In this document: positions 17,972 through 26,484 of the stretch, in pieces
Position numbering within the stretch: the stretch's first letter is position 1
Layout: the number at the start of each line of letters is the position of its first letter
From: CAVRQM01 sp963838805
GTDB lineage: Bacteria; Pseudomonadota; Alphaproteobacteria; Acetobacterales; Acetobacteraceae
Direction of reading: 5' to 3'
DNA: 64,000 nt
Assembly (NCBI GenBank): GCA_963838805.1
Contig: CAWISK010000006.1
Coordinates: forward strand, 1 to 64,000
Made by a program: the position numbers and the translations under genes
The notes under the pieces: model-generated
Database searches by the model: none
Told to the model about the DNA's origin: nothing
Seen by the model: the letters and a program-made list of their open reading frames with translations, nothing else

Positions 17972-19015
17972 TCAGTACATCGACGTCAGCACGTTGCGCA
18001 GCCGCTTCATCTCCTCAAGCGCCCGGCCGGTGCCGAGTGCCACGCATTGCAGCGGATCCTCGCCCACCACCACCGGGAGGCCGGTGGCCTCGCGCAACAC
18101 CTCATCCAGGCGGCTGAGCAGCGCGCCGCCGCCGGTCAGCACGATGCCTTTGTCCACGATGTCCGCGGCCAGTTCGGGCGGCGTGTTCTCCAGTGCCACC
18201 TTCACCGCCTCCACGATCGCGGTAACGGGCTCGGCCAGGCTTTCGGCGATCTGCCTCTGGCCCACCAGCACCTCGCGCGGGACGCCGTTCATCAGGTCGC
18301 GCCCCTTCACCTCGCGGTACGGACCGTCCTCGCCGTCCCAAGGGGCGGCCGCGGCACCGATGCTGACCTTGATCCGCTCGGCGGTGCTCTCGCCGATCAG
18401 CAGGTTGTGATTGCGGCGGATGTAGCTGATGATCGCCTCGTCCATCTTGTCGCCGCCCACCCGGACGCTGCGCGCGTAGACGATGCCGCCCAGCGAGATC
18501 ACCGCGACCTCGGTGGTGCCGCCGCCGACATCGACGACCATGCTGCCCGAGGGCTCCGTCACCGGCAGCCCGGCGCCGATCGCTGCGGCCATCGGCTCCT
18601 CGATCAGCAGCACCCGCCTTGCCCCCGCGCTCTCGGCACTCTCCTGGATGGCCCGCCGCTCCACGGCGGTGGAGCCGGACGGAACGCAGACGATGATCAT
18701 GGGGGAGGCGAAACCCCGCCGGTTGTGAACCTTGCGGATAAAATGCTTGATCATTTCCTCCGCCACCTCGAAATCGGCGATAACGCCGTCGCGCAGCGGC
18801 CTGATGGCGGAGATATTGCCAGGTGTGCGGCCCAGCATCTGCTTGGCCTCGTCGCCCACCGCCAGCACCTGCTTCTTGCCGCGCACATCGGCAATGGCGA
18901 CGACGCTCGGCTCGTCCAGCACGATGCCGCGGCCCTTGACGTAAACCAGGGTGTTCGCGGTGCCGAGGTCGATCGCCATGTCGGCCGACATGAAGCCGAG
19001 CAGCCGTGAGAACAT
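17972..19015 (-). CDS. mreB: Rod shape-determining protein MreB (actin homologue)
   Basis: Cytoplasmic actin-like ATPase of 347 residues that organises lateral wall synthesis. The phosphate 1 motif AIDLGTANTLVYV, phosphate 2 MVVDVGGGTTEVAVISLGG and adenosine motif VLTGGGALLSRLDEVL are all present, as is the N-terminal amphipathic MFSRLLGFMSADM that contacts the membrane. First gene of the mreBCD-mrdA-rodA-pabBC run; about 155 bp with palindromes separate it from mreC, the largest gap in the run. Its promoter should lie in 19016-19220, shared with the divergent lipoprotein gene. Confidence 0.97.
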   Translation of the reverse strand: MFSRLLGFMSADMAIDLGTANTLVYVKGRGIVLDEPSVVAIADVRGKKQVLAVGDEAKQMLGRTPGNISAIRPLRDGVIADFEVAEEMIKHFIRKVHNRRGFASPMIIVCVPSGSTAVERRAIQESAESAGARRVLLIEEPMAAAIGAGLPVTEPSGSMVVDVGGGTTEVAVISLGGIVYARSVRVGGDKMDEAIISYIRRNHNLLIGESTAERIKVSIGAAAAPWDGEDGPYREVKGRDLMNGVPREVLVGQRQIAESLAEPVTAIVEAVKVALENTPPELAADIVDKGIVLTGGGALLSRLDEVLREATGLPVVVGEDPLQCVALGTGRALEEMKRLRNVLTSMY

Positions 19016-19220
19016 AGCGGAAAGCCTCTACGCAGGTCTGGAGGATGGCGGGGCTTAGCGGCCGGTCCGCCGCAGGGCAAGAGGGGCTGCGGGCAGGACG
19101 ACCGCGCTCGCTCACGCGACTGTGAATGACCTCCTATGCCGGGCTTCGAAATGCCTTATTCCGGCCACGACTTTTCCCACCGTCGTGCGTTGGATGGGCA
19201 CATCGAACAGGGAGAACTCC

Positions 19221-19436
19221 ATGCGCAGAGCCGTGGCTACCGTCGTGACGCTGCTGGGTATCGGCCTGTCCCTCGCCGGATGCGGCAACAGCCCGGGAAC
19301 CCGGGCGGTGACTGGGGGTTTGCTCGGGGCTGGAGCCGGGGCGGCGGTCGCCGGTGCCACGCACGGCAATGTCGGCACCGGCGCCCTGATCGGCGGCGGG
19401 GTCGGCGCAGTCGGCGGTGCTGTGACCGCGCCTTAA
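19221..19436 (+). CDS. Small glycine-zipper lipoprotein
   Basis: A 71-residue lipoprotein. The signal peptide MRRAVATVVTLLGIGLSLAGC ends in a lipobox (LAGC), and the mature part is a glycine/alanine zipper (GGLLGAGAGAAVAGATHGN) like those of the SlyB/17 kDa antigen group. The ATG at 19221 follows GGGAGAACTCC. The ORF extends to 19122 in frame but that part is not protein-like. It is the first of three small lipoproteins in a row. Role unknown; such proteins are often envelope-stress related. Confidence 0.8.
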   Translation: MRRAVATVVTLLGIGLSLAGCGNSPGTRAVTGGLLGAGAGAAVAGATHGNVGTGALIGGGVGAVGGAVTAP

Positions 19437-19475
19437 GGCCGAGCCTTCCCCAACCCTCACCGGAGACACCAGACG

Positions 19476-19730
19476 ATGACCAAGGCGCTCACCGCCGCAG
19501 TGCTGCTGGGAACCCTTGCCCTGGCTGCATGCAACAATCCCGCAACCACGAGTGTTCTTGGACCGGCGACCGCCCCGGCGGCCACCGGCGCCAGCAGCAG
19601 CGCTCCCAACGCGGCCAACTCCGCCGTCGGTGGCGGCGTCGGCAGCAGCAACACGAGCAGCCACCCGAATAGCGGCGCCGCGCCCTCAGGCGGCAGCACG
19701 ACCAACAGCAGCAGCGGGAGCGGCGGCTAG
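19476..19730 (+). CDS. Small Ser/Gly-rich lipoprotein
   Basis: An 84-residue protein with a lipoprotein signal (MTKALTAAVLLGTLALAAC, lipobox LAAC) and a low-complexity Ala/Ser/Gly/Asn tail without charged residues, likely disordered. The ATG at 19476 follows a CCGGAGACACC region. It lies 39 bases after the preceding lipoprotein gene and is probably in the same transcript. No function can be assigned. Confidence 0.65.
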   Translation: MTKALTAAVLLGTLALAACNNPATTSVLGPATAPAATGASSSAPNAANSAVGGGVGSSNTSSHPNSGAAPSGGSTTNSSSGSGG

Positions 19731-19913
19731 CCGGCGGGCAGGATAGGCGTTCCTGGTGCTTCGGCCCCCCAGGGGCGCCCGCCAGCCTCGTAGACTCTGG
19801 CGGAGGTTGCGGACCAGGTGAGGCAGGGGCAACCATCGGCAGTTCGGACAGTTTGAGGCACCGCTGGACAATGTCTCGACCGAGTGTTGCAGACTGAGCG
19901 CAGGAGAAGGGTC

Positions 19914-20159
19914 ATGATTCGCGCGTTGCCCGCTTCGATGCTGATCGTGACGCTGGCGTTCGGGGTGGCGGGGTGCGGCTATAACCGGACCGACCGGGCG
20001 GCGTCAGGCGCGCTTTTGGGGGCCGGGGGCGGCGCGGTGCTGGGTGCGATCGGCGGCAACGCCGGCCTTGGGGCCCTGGCCGGGGCGGGTGCCGGCGCCC
20101 TGGCAGGCGGGCTGACGAGCGGCAATGACATCAATCTCGGCCGGCCGATCTGGCGCTGA
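19914..20159 (+). CDS. Small glycine-zipper lipoprotein
   Basis: An 81-residue lipoprotein with signal MIRALPASMLIVTLAFGVAGC (lipobox VAGC) and a glycine zipper of alternating GALLGAGGGAVLGAIGGNAG type, ending in a short polar tail NDINLGRPIWR. GGAGAAGG precedes the ATG at 19914. It resembles the lipoprotein at 19221, so the two probably arose by duplication. A gap of about 180 bp separates it from the second lipoprotein, enough for its own promoter. Confidence 0.75.
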   Translation: MIRALPASMLIVTLAFGVAGCGYNRTDRAASGALLGAGGGAVLGAIGGNAGLGALAGAGAGALAGGLTSGNDINLGRPIWR

Positions 20160-20184
20160 GCCGGGTGCGGTCCGCAGCCCGGCT
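20159..20184. terminator. Hairpin between convergent genes
   Basis: AGCCGGG pairs with CCCGGCT around an inner CGG/CCG pairing, directly after the lipoprotein stop and before the convergent DUF4436 stop. There is no T-run, so termination in either direction is plausible but unproven. Confidence 0.35.
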
Positions 20185-20191
20185 GTGGGCT

Positions 20192-21157
20192 CTATGGAGC
20201 AGGCCCCTGGCGCGCCCAGCTGAAGACCAGCAGCGCGATCCCCGCCACCGCGGCCAGTTCCGCCCAGAGAAACACTCCGAGATCGGCCCACACGCCGAGA
20301 GGCGGAGCGCCTGGAATGAGGCTTCGCAAGGCGGGTAACGCGAAGACCAGGGCGGCCAGCGCGCTGATCAGGGTGGCTTCCACCTTCCGGCGCCCGAGGA
20401 AAACCAGAAAGCTGATCGCCAGGGAGCAGCTGGCGATCACCGCCATCGCGCCAAAGGCCGCGAGGCCAAAAAAGACATGCGCCGCGACGCGCCGGAGCAG
20501 GAAGCGCAAGTGGATGTCGGCAGCAGCGCTGCCCGCCTCCTGGCTGGGCTGGACATGCCAGCCGAGCACACCTCCCCAGACTGTCACCTCCTGCGTGATC
20601 GGCCGCGCGCTGTCGAGGATGGCGCCGGTGGCTTCAAAGGCCTGGACGCGGATGGCGGCGTGATAGCGGTCGAACGGGTAGCGGACGATGCTGCCGTCCG
20701 TGAGGCTTGTCCTGATCGTTGTCGGCGCCATCGGCTCGTGGGCGCGGAATGCCCGCTCCTCCACTGCGTCGCCGGTGGTCAGAATCACGACCACGTCGCG
20801 GTCCGCTGCATCGGGCCGTGCGCCGCGCAAGTCCTGCCCGGGTGCGAAGTCGACGCGAACCTCGACCGCCTCGCTGACCGGATCGACCGACAGCGGCTCC
20901 AGATAGATCCGGAGCCGCCGCGCGATCTCCGGCCCGGCCCCGAAGCTGTGCTCGGACGGACGTTCGGCGAGATCGAAGCTACGCAGCACGCCGAGATAGG
21001 CGATCGCAGCCAAGAGGAAAAGAACCAGAAGCATCCAGGGCGGGCGCCGCCGCCTCGCCTCCGGCGGTCCTGGAGCTGCCCGGGTTTTCTCCGGACTGCC
21101 GGGTTCGCCAGGACGAGCCGCAGAGGAAACCTCTGGAGAGGAGGGCTTGTGAGGCAT
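20192..21157 (-). CDS. DUF4436-family membrane protein
   Basis: A 321-residue protein with an N-terminal Pro/Ala-rich cytoplasmic tail, one membrane segment (residues about 41-60, WMLLVLFLLAAIAYLGVL), an extracytoplasmic domain with YPFDRYHAAIRVQAFEATGA, and about three C-terminal membrane helices including FLGRRKVEATLISALAALVF and FALPALRSLIPGAPPLG. This layout and the PFDRY and ALPALR-xx-PGAPP motifs match DUF4436. Function unknown for the family. It stands between the lipoproteins (convergent) and leuA (same strand, 168 bp apart). Confidence 0.75.
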   Translation of the reverse strand: MPHKPSSPEVSSAARPGEPGSPEKTRAAPGPPEARRRRPPWMLLVLFLLAAIAYLGVLRSFDLAERPSEHSFGAGPEIARRLRIYLEPLSVDPVSEAVEVRVDFAPGQDLRGARPDAADRDVVVILTTGDAVEERAFRAHEPMAPTTIRTSLTDGSIVRYPFDRYHAAIRVQAFEATGAILDSARPITQEVTVWGGVLGWHVQPSQEAGSAAADIHLRFLLRRVAAHVFFGLAAFGAMAVIASCSLAISFLVFLGRRKVEATLISALAALVFALPALRSLIPGAPPLGVWADLGVFLWAELAAVAGIALLVFSWARQGPAP

Positions 21158-21325
21158 GCGAGACCCTGCTCGGTCTGCTGCGAACCCTGCCAGCAGTTTC
21201 GAGTGCGCGAAAGTGCGAGCTTTCCGGATCTCGTGCCGACCGGCAAGGTGGGGCGGGGACTGGGAAGACGCTCGCGCAACCCTCTTCCGGAGCGGAGGGA
21301 GAGGGCTTCGGGGTGAGGGCCGTCG

Positions 21326-22900
21326 CTAGGCGGAAAGCGCCTCCGGCGCCGTGCGGGCCCGCTTGACCAACAGCTTATTCAGGGCATGTACATAGGCGCG
21401 GGCAGAGGCAACGATCGTGTCGGTATCCGCACCCTGGCCGTCCACCATTTTGCCGCCTTCCTCCAGGCGAACGGTCACCTTGGCCTGGGCGTCGGTCCCG
21501 TCCGTGACGGCACCCACCGAGAAAAGCTTCAGCACCACGTCATGCGCGAAGATAGCGTGGATGGCGTTGAAGGTCGCATCCACCGGCCCGTCCCCGGTCG
21601 CCTCGGCGGCGACCGTGACGCCGTCCACTTCCAGCTCCATCGCCGCGCGCGGCCGTAACTTGCTGCCGGTATGCACGTCGAGCGACACGAAGCGGATGCG
21701 GTCGTGGTCGCGCAGTACCTCGTCATCGACCAGGGCCGCCACGTCGTCGTCATAGACGACCTTCTTGCGGTCGGCGAGATCCTTGAAGCGGCGGAAGGCG
21801 TCGTTCAGCTGGTTGTCGCCGATCTCGCCATAGCCCAGCGCGCGCAGCTTGTCGCGGAAAGCGGCCCGGCCGGAGTGCTTGCCGAGTACCAGGCTCGACC
21901 GCTGCCAGCCCACGCTCTCGGGCGTCATGATCTCGTAGGTGGCGGCATTTTTCAGGATGCCGTCCTGATGGATGCCGCTCTCATGGGCGAAGGCGTTGCG
22001 TCCGACGATGGCCTTGTTCGGCTGCACGTCGAAGCCGGTGATGGTCGCCAGCAGGCGCGAGGTTCGCAGGATGTGCTGGGTGGCGATGCCGGTATGCACC
22101 GCCACATGGTCGGCCCGGGCGCGCAGCACCATCGCGATCTCCTCGAGCGCCGCGTTGCCGGCGCGTTCGCCGATGCCGTTGATGGTGCATTCCACCTGCC
22201 GCACCCCGGCGCCGATCGCCGCCAGCGTATTCGCGACCGCAAGGCCGAGATCGTCATGGTTGTGTGCCGACAGGATCACGCCGTCCGCGCCCGGCACGCG
22301 GGCGCGCACGTCGGCGAACATGCGCGCCATGTCCTCGGGCACCGCGTAGCCGACCGTGTCCGGCAGGTTGATGGTGGTGGCACCGGCGCGGATCGCCGCC
22401 TCGACGCAGCGGCACAGGAAGTCCGGATCGCTGCGGGTCGCGTCCATGCCGGACCATTCGACGTCATCGACGTATTGACGGGCCAGCGTCACCAATTCCG
22501 TCACCGCGGCCAGCACCTGGTCGCAATCCATGTGCAGCTGGTACTGCATGTGTAGCGGGCTGGTGCCGATGAAGGTGTGGATGCGTTTGCGTTCGGCCGG
22601 TGCGACCGCCTCGGCTGTGCGCAGAATATCGCCGCGCGCGGCGCGGGCCAGACCGGCGATGACCGGACCGCGCAGCTCGCGGGCGATCAGCCGCACGCTC
22701 TCGAAATCGCCGGGCGAGGCGATCGGAAAGCCCGCTTCCAGCACGTCCACGCCGAGTTCGGCGAGGGCCTGTGCCATGCGCAGCTTTTCTTGCAGGTTCA
22801 TGGAGAAGCCGGGCGATTGCTCGCCGTCGCGCAGCGTCGTGTCGAAGATGATGACGCGATCGGCGGGCAGATCCCCGAAATTGGGGTGGGAGATGCTCAT
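21326..22900 (-). CDS. leuA: 2-isopropylmalate synthase
   Basis: First committed enzyme of leucine biosynthesis: condenses acetyl-CoA and 2-oxoisovalerate. Of 524 residues, the usual length. It has the catalytic IIFDTTLRDGEQSPGFSM, the metal-binding HxH in AHNHDDLGLAVAN, the family signature NGIGERAGNAALEEIAM, HESGIHQDG, and a C-terminal leucine-sensing LeuA dimer domain (about residues 395-510). The upstream 170 bp carries a candidate leader peptide and competing hairpins, described separately, which suggests leucine-dependent attenuation in addition to feedback inhibition. Confidence 0.97.
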   Translation of the reverse strand: MSISHPNFGDLPADRVIIFDTTLRDGEQSPGFSMNLQEKLRMAQALAELGVDVLEAGFPIASPGDFESVRLIARELRGPVIAGLARAARGDILRTAEAVAPAERKRIHTFIGTSPLHMQYQLHMDCDQVLAAVTELVTLARQYVDDVEWSGMDATRSDPDFLCRCVEAAIRAGATTINLPDTVGYAVPEDMARMFADVRARVPGADGVILSAHNHDDLGLAVANTLAAIGAGVRQVECTINGIGERAGNAALEEIAMVLRARADHVAVHTGIATQHILRTSRLLATITGFDVQPNKAIVGRNAFAHESGIHQDGILKNAATYEIMTPESVGWQRSSLVLGKHSGRAAFRDKLRALGYGEIGDNQLNDAFRRFKDLADRKKVVYDDDVAALVDDEVLRDHDRIRFVSLDVHTGSKLRPRAAMELEVDGVTVAAEATGDGPVDATFNAIHAIFAHDVVLKLFSVGAVTDGTDAQAKVTVRLEEGGKMVDGQGADTDTIVASARAYVHALNKLLVKRARTAPEALSA

Positions 22901-22920
22901 GGTGGGCCTCGGGCGGATCA

Positions 22921-22992
22921 GGTGGCGGGTGCGGCAGGCGGGGCTGTCCCCTGTGCGCGACCGCGCGCCTGCGCGGCGTTACGCCCAGGGGT
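22921..22992 (-). promoter_or_regulatory. Candidate leuA attenuator (competing RNA hairpins)
   Basis: Read on the minus strand, CCCCTG inside the leader codons (22986-22991) can pair with CAGGGG (22948-22953). The same GGGG can instead pair with CCCC (22940-22943), and GCAGGCG (22966-22972) can pair with CGCCTGC (22934-22940). The pairings exclude each other, as in amino-acid attenuators. No U-run follows, so the effect may be on the leuA ribosome site or a Rho-type terminator. Inferred by eye; no folding was run. Confidence 0.45.
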
Positions 22993-23026
22993 CTATAAGT
23001 CGAAGACCGTGCCGCAGTTGTGCCAT
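22979..23026 (-). CDS. Candidate leuA leader peptide
   Basis: A 15-codon open frame, MAQLRHGLRLIDPWA, starts with an ATG preceded by AAGAGGGGTTC (a fair ribosome site) and stops 78 bases before leuA. Four of its fifteen residues are branched-chain (three Leu and one Ile), and it uses CTT twice, ATA and CGA, codons that are rare in this very GC-rich genome. That is what a stalling leader peptide needs. The downstream competing hairpins support it. Too short for normal gene callers; no homologue was searched. Confidence 0.5.
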   Translation of the reverse strand: MAQLRHGLRLIDPWA

Positions 23027-23073
23027 GAACCCCTCTTAACCGACCGGACGCGGCCAGGCAATCTCCGTGCGCA

Positions 23074-23991
23074 TCATGGCACGATCATCGTCCCGTGCCC
23101 GCCCTCGATGAACAGCTCGAGCAGACAGGCGTGGGGCTGTCGTCCGTCCAGGATCACCGCACCCTTGACCCCCGCGCGCACGGCCTCGGCGCAGTTCTCC
23201 ACCTTCGGGACCATGCCGCCGGTGATGAAGCCGCTGGCGACGCCGTGCTCGACATCGGCAAGGGTCATCTCCGGGATGAGCCTGCGCTCGGCGTCCAGCA
23301 CCCCGGGCACGTCGGTCAGCATCAGCAGCCGCGCCGCCCCCAGCGCGCCGGCGATGGCACCGGCCGCCGTGTCGGCGTTGATATTGTACGTCTGTCCGTC
23401 GGCACCCACGCCCACCGGGGCGATCACCGGCACCAGCCCGGCGCCCATCAGGGCATGGATGACGCGCACATCGACCTGCTCCGGCTCGCCCACGTAGCCG
23501 AGGTCCAGCACCTGCTCGATATGGCTGTCCGGATCATGATGCACGCGCACCATCTTGCGCGCCCGCAGCAGCCCGCCATCCTTGCCGCAGATGCCGACCG
23601 CGAGTGCCCCCGCGCGGTTGATCAGCCCGGCCACGTATTTGTTGACGGTGCCGGCCAGCACCATCTCGACCACCTCGACCATCGCCTCGTCGGTCACGCG
23701 AAGGCCGCCCACGAAGGTGCTCTTGATCGCGAGCCGGGCCAGCATGTCGTTGATCTGCGGGCCGCCGCCATGCACCACGACCGGATTTACGCCAACCGAT
23801 TTCAACAGCGCGATGTCGCGGCCGAACATCTCGGCCAGCCGCGCGTCGCCCATCGCATGGCCGCCATATTTGATCACCACCGTCTCGCCCGCATAGCGGC
23901 GCATGAAGGGCAGGGCGTGGACCAGGATGTGCGCCCGCTCCTGCGCGGTCTTGTGGATCGGCGCGTCGAAGGGGTCGATCGTGTCGGTCAT
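23074..23991 (-). CDS. argB: Acetylglutamate kinase
   Basis: Second enzyme of arginine biosynthesis; phosphorylates N-acetylglutamate. Of 305 residues. The kinase motifs VVIKYGGHAMGD, VVVHGGGPQIN, the NAG-binding GGLRVTDEAMVEVVEMVLAG, NINADTAAGAIAGALGA and LTDVPGVLD are all seen. ATG at 23991 (MTDTIDPFDAPI) fits the family; the in-frame extension to 24078 is not conserved. An N-terminal helix of about 25 residues before the core is present, as in arginine-inhibited hexameric forms. It lies about 50 bp after engB, on the same strand. Confidence 0.96.
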   Translation of the reverse strand: MTDTIDPFDAPIHKTAQERAHILVHALPFMRRYAGETVVIKYGGHAMGDARLAEMFGRDIALLKSVGVNPVVVHGGGPQINDMLARLAIKSTFVGGLRVTDEAMVEVVEMVLAGTVNKYVAGLINRAGALAVGICGKDGGLLRARKMVRVHHDPDSHIEQVLDLGYVGEPEQVDVRVIHALMGAGLVPVIAPVGVGADGQTYNINADTAAGAIAGALGAARLLMLTDVPGVLDAERRLIPEMTLADVEHGVASGFITGGMVPKVENCAEAVRAGVKGAVILDGRQPHACLLELFIEGGHGTMIVP

Positions 23992-24040
23992 GGGCCTCCC
24001 CGCGATCATCGCGCCTTGTGCGGTGCCGTCGCGGCGGCGG

Positions 24041-24706
24041 TCAAGCGGCGGGTAGGGCAAGATCGGCCAGCGCGGCACGCAGTTCGGGGATGCCGAGGGC
24101 GGTCTCGCTGCTGGTCACGGCGATGTCGGGGTAGGCGGCGGGATGCGCCCGCGCCAGCGCCGCAGTCTCGCGGCATTTGGCGGCCAGCGCCGTCTCGCGC
24201 ACCGCGTCGATCTTCGTCAGCACGAGCTGATAGGTGACGGCGGCCCGGTCGAGCAGCTCCATCGCCTCGCGGTCGGTGTCCTTCACCTCTACGCGGGCGT
24301 CCAGCAGCAGCAGCACGCGCCGCAGCGTGGGGCGTCCGCGCAGGAACGCGAACATCAGATCCTGCCAGTCCTCCTTCACGCTGCGCGACGCCTGCGCGTA
24401 GCCGTAACCCGGCATATCCACCAGCCTGAGCCGGCCGCCGAGGTCGAAAAAGTTGAGCTGCCTGGTGCGGCCGGGCGTGTTCGACGCCCGTGCCAGACCG
24501 CGCCGCCCGGTCAGCGCGTTCAGCAGCGACGACTTGCCGACGTTGGAGCGGCCGGCGAAGGCTACTTCAGCCCCGGCGGTCGGCGGCAGGCGCTCGAGTT
24601 GCTGGGCCGCGAACACGAAATCGCACGGCCCGGCGAACAGCAGGCGGCCGGCTTCGAGGCGCGCGGCTTCATCCGCTGGAGCCGGAGGGCCCTCCGACCC
24701 GCTCAC
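24041..24706 (-). CDS. engB: Ribosome biogenesis GTPase EngB (YihA/YsxC)
   Basis: TRAFAC-class GTPase needed for large-subunit assembly. About 221 residues. G1 is AFAGRSNVGKSSLLNAL, the switch region ASNTPGRTRQLNFF, G3 VDMPGYGYA, G4 LTKIDAV, and G5 TSSETALG. A GTG at 24706 overlaps the yidC stop as GTGA and is my preferred start; an ATG at 24760 would overlap yidC by 58 bases. Member of the conserved rpmH-rnpA-yidD-yidC-engB-argB order. Confidence 0.94.
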   Translation of the reverse strand: MSGSEGPPAPADEAARLEAGRLLFAGPCDFVFAAQQLERLPPTAGAEVAFAGRSNVGKSSLLNALTGRRGLARASNTPGRTRQLNFFDLGGRLRLVDMPGYGYAQASRSVKEDWQDLMFAFLRGRPTLRRVLLLLDARVEVKDTDREAMELLDRAAVTYQLVLTKIDAVRETALAAKCRETAALARAHPAAYPDIAVTSSETALGIPELRAALADLALPAA

Positions 24707-26484
24707 GTCGTGCGGGCAACACTTGGCCGCGCCATCCGGGTCTGGCGCATGATCAGCCATTGCTGGCCGATCGTGAGCAGGTTGTTCCAGCTATAGTAGA
24801 TCACGAGCCCGGCGGGGAAGCGCGCCAGCATGAACATGAAGATCAGCGGCATGAACTGGAACAGCCTGGCCTGCATCGGGTCCGGCGGCGGGGGGTTCAG
24901 CTTCTGCTGGAAGAACATCGTGGCACCCATGATGAGCGGCCAGACGCCCAGATGAAGCATGGGTGAGATCGTCGTGGGGTCGAACGGAATGAGCCCGAAC
25001 AGGTTGAAGACGTTGGTGGGATCGGGCGCCGAAAGGTCACGAATCCAGCCGAAGAACGGCGCGTGCCGCATCTCGATGGTGACGAACAGCACCTTGTAGA
25101 GCGCGAAGAACACCGGGATTTGCAGCAGCATCGGCAGGCAGCCGCTGGCGGGGTTGACCTTCTCCGCCTTGTACAACCCCATCATCGCCGATTGCAGCTT
25201 CTGCGGCTCGTCCTTGTACTGCTCCTTCAATGCCGTCATTTTCGGCCCGAGCAGCTTCATCTTGCTCATCGAGCGGTAGGACTTGTTCGCGAGCGGGAAG
25301 AACAGCAGCTTCACGCATAGCGTGAAGATCAGGATTGCCACGCCGAAATTGCCGACGCGCCCGCCGATCCAGTCGAGTGCGAGGAAAATCGGCTTGGTCA
25401 GGAACCAGAGATAGCCGAAATCGACCGCGAGATCGAAATTCGGGATGGCGTAGCTGCGCTGGTAGTGCTGGAGCAGACTGAGTTCCTTGGCGCCCGCGAA
25501 GAACCGGCTGACCAGCATGGCATCGCCCGCTGGCGGCACCACGGCCGGCTTCACCTGGCTGAAATCGACCTGATAGCCGTCCGTCTCGGTGCCGTTCGGC
25601 AGCGGTCTCACGGTGTGGCGGAACGCCGTGACGTTCGTGCTGTCCTGATTCGGCACCAGCGAGACCAGCCAGTATTTGTCGGTGATGCCGGCCCAGCCCC
25701 CGGTGCCGGTGACGCTCTGGGCGATGCCGGCGTTGGACGGTCCGAGCGATTCGTCCGCCTTGTTGGCCTGGTTCTTGGCCGCGCTGTAGGTGATCTCCTT
25801 GAGGCCACCATCGACCCAGCCGATCAGGCCCTCATGCAGGATGGAGTAGCCCAGCACCGGCGGCGTGTAGCCGCGGTCGATGCGCGCCCAGGGTGTCAGC
25901 GTCACCGGTGCCGAACCGGCATTGCGGACCCGCTGCTGCACCGTGAACATGTAGTTGTCGTCGATGGACAGCGCGATTTCGAAGGTCTGGCCCTGGCCGT
26001 TGTCCCAGGTGAGCGTGACCGGATGGCCGACGCCGAGCGTGGGCGTGGATGCCTTCCACACCGTCTGCCCGTCCGGCACCTTGACGGTGCTGCCGGACGC
26101 GGCCGACCAGCCGTACTGGACATAGTACGGCTGCGGCTCGCCTTTCGGCTCCAGCAGGCGGACCAGCGGACTGTCGGCGGCCAGTGTCTCGCGATAGTCG
26201 CGCAGCACCAGATCGTCGATCCGGGCGCCGACCAGGCTGATGCTGCCCTCGACCCTGGGCGCCGCGATCTTCACGCGCGGCACCTCGGCCGGGGTCGGGG
26301 CCGGCGCCGCACCCGCATCCCGCGGCACCACTCCGGGCGTGCCGGAGGGCTGGGCGGTGCTCGTGGCGGGCGTATGCTGCGCCACTTGTGCCGGGTGATG
26401 CACGGGCTGCGGCAGCAGCCACTGCGCGACGAGGAGGATCGCGAGCGAAATAGCGATCGCGGCAAACAGGCGCTTCTGGTCCAT
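24703..26484 (-). CDS. yidC: Membrane protein insertase YidC
   Basis: Inserts and folds inner-membrane proteins, alone or with SecYEG. Of 593 residues, Gram-negative type: N-terminal anchor MDQKRLFAAIAISLAILLVA, a large periplasmic beta domain (about residues 60-340), then the conserved five-helix core with GVAILIFTLCVKLLFFPLAN, the cytoplasmic coiled loop KSYRSMSKMKLLGPKMTALK, and the hydrophilic-groove arginine region. The ATG (26482-26484) overlaps the yidD stop as TGATG; the in-frame extension to 26682 lies over yidD and is not real. Confidence 0.97.
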   Translation of the reverse strand: MDQKRLFAAIAISLAILLVAQWLLPQPVHHPAQVAQHTPATSTAQPSGTPGVVPRDAGAAPAPTPAEVPRVKIAAPRVEGSISLVGARIDDLVLRDYRETLAADSPLVRLLEPKGEPQPYYVQYGWSAASGSTVKVPDGQTVWKASTPTLGVGHPVTLTWDNGQGQTFEIALSIDDNYMFTVQQRVRNAGSAPVTLTPWARIDRGYTPPVLGYSILHEGLIGWVDGGLKEITYSAAKNQANKADESLGPSNAGIAQSVTGTGGWAGITDKYWLVSLVPNQDSTNVTAFRHTVRPLPNGTETDGYQVDFSQVKPAVVPPAGDAMLVSRFFAGAKELSLLQHYQRSYAIPNFDLAVDFGYLWFLTKPIFLALDWIGGRVGNFGVAILIFTLCVKLLFFPLANKSYRSMSKMKLLGPKMTALKEQYKDEPQKLQSAMMGLYKAEKVNPASGCLPMLLQIPVFFALYKVLFVTIEMRHAPFFGWIRDLSAPDPTNVFNLFGLIPFDPTTISPMLHLGVWPLIMGATMFFQQKLNPPPPDPMQARLFQFMPLIFMFMLARFPAGLVIYYSWNNLLTIGQQWLIMRQTRMARPSVARTT

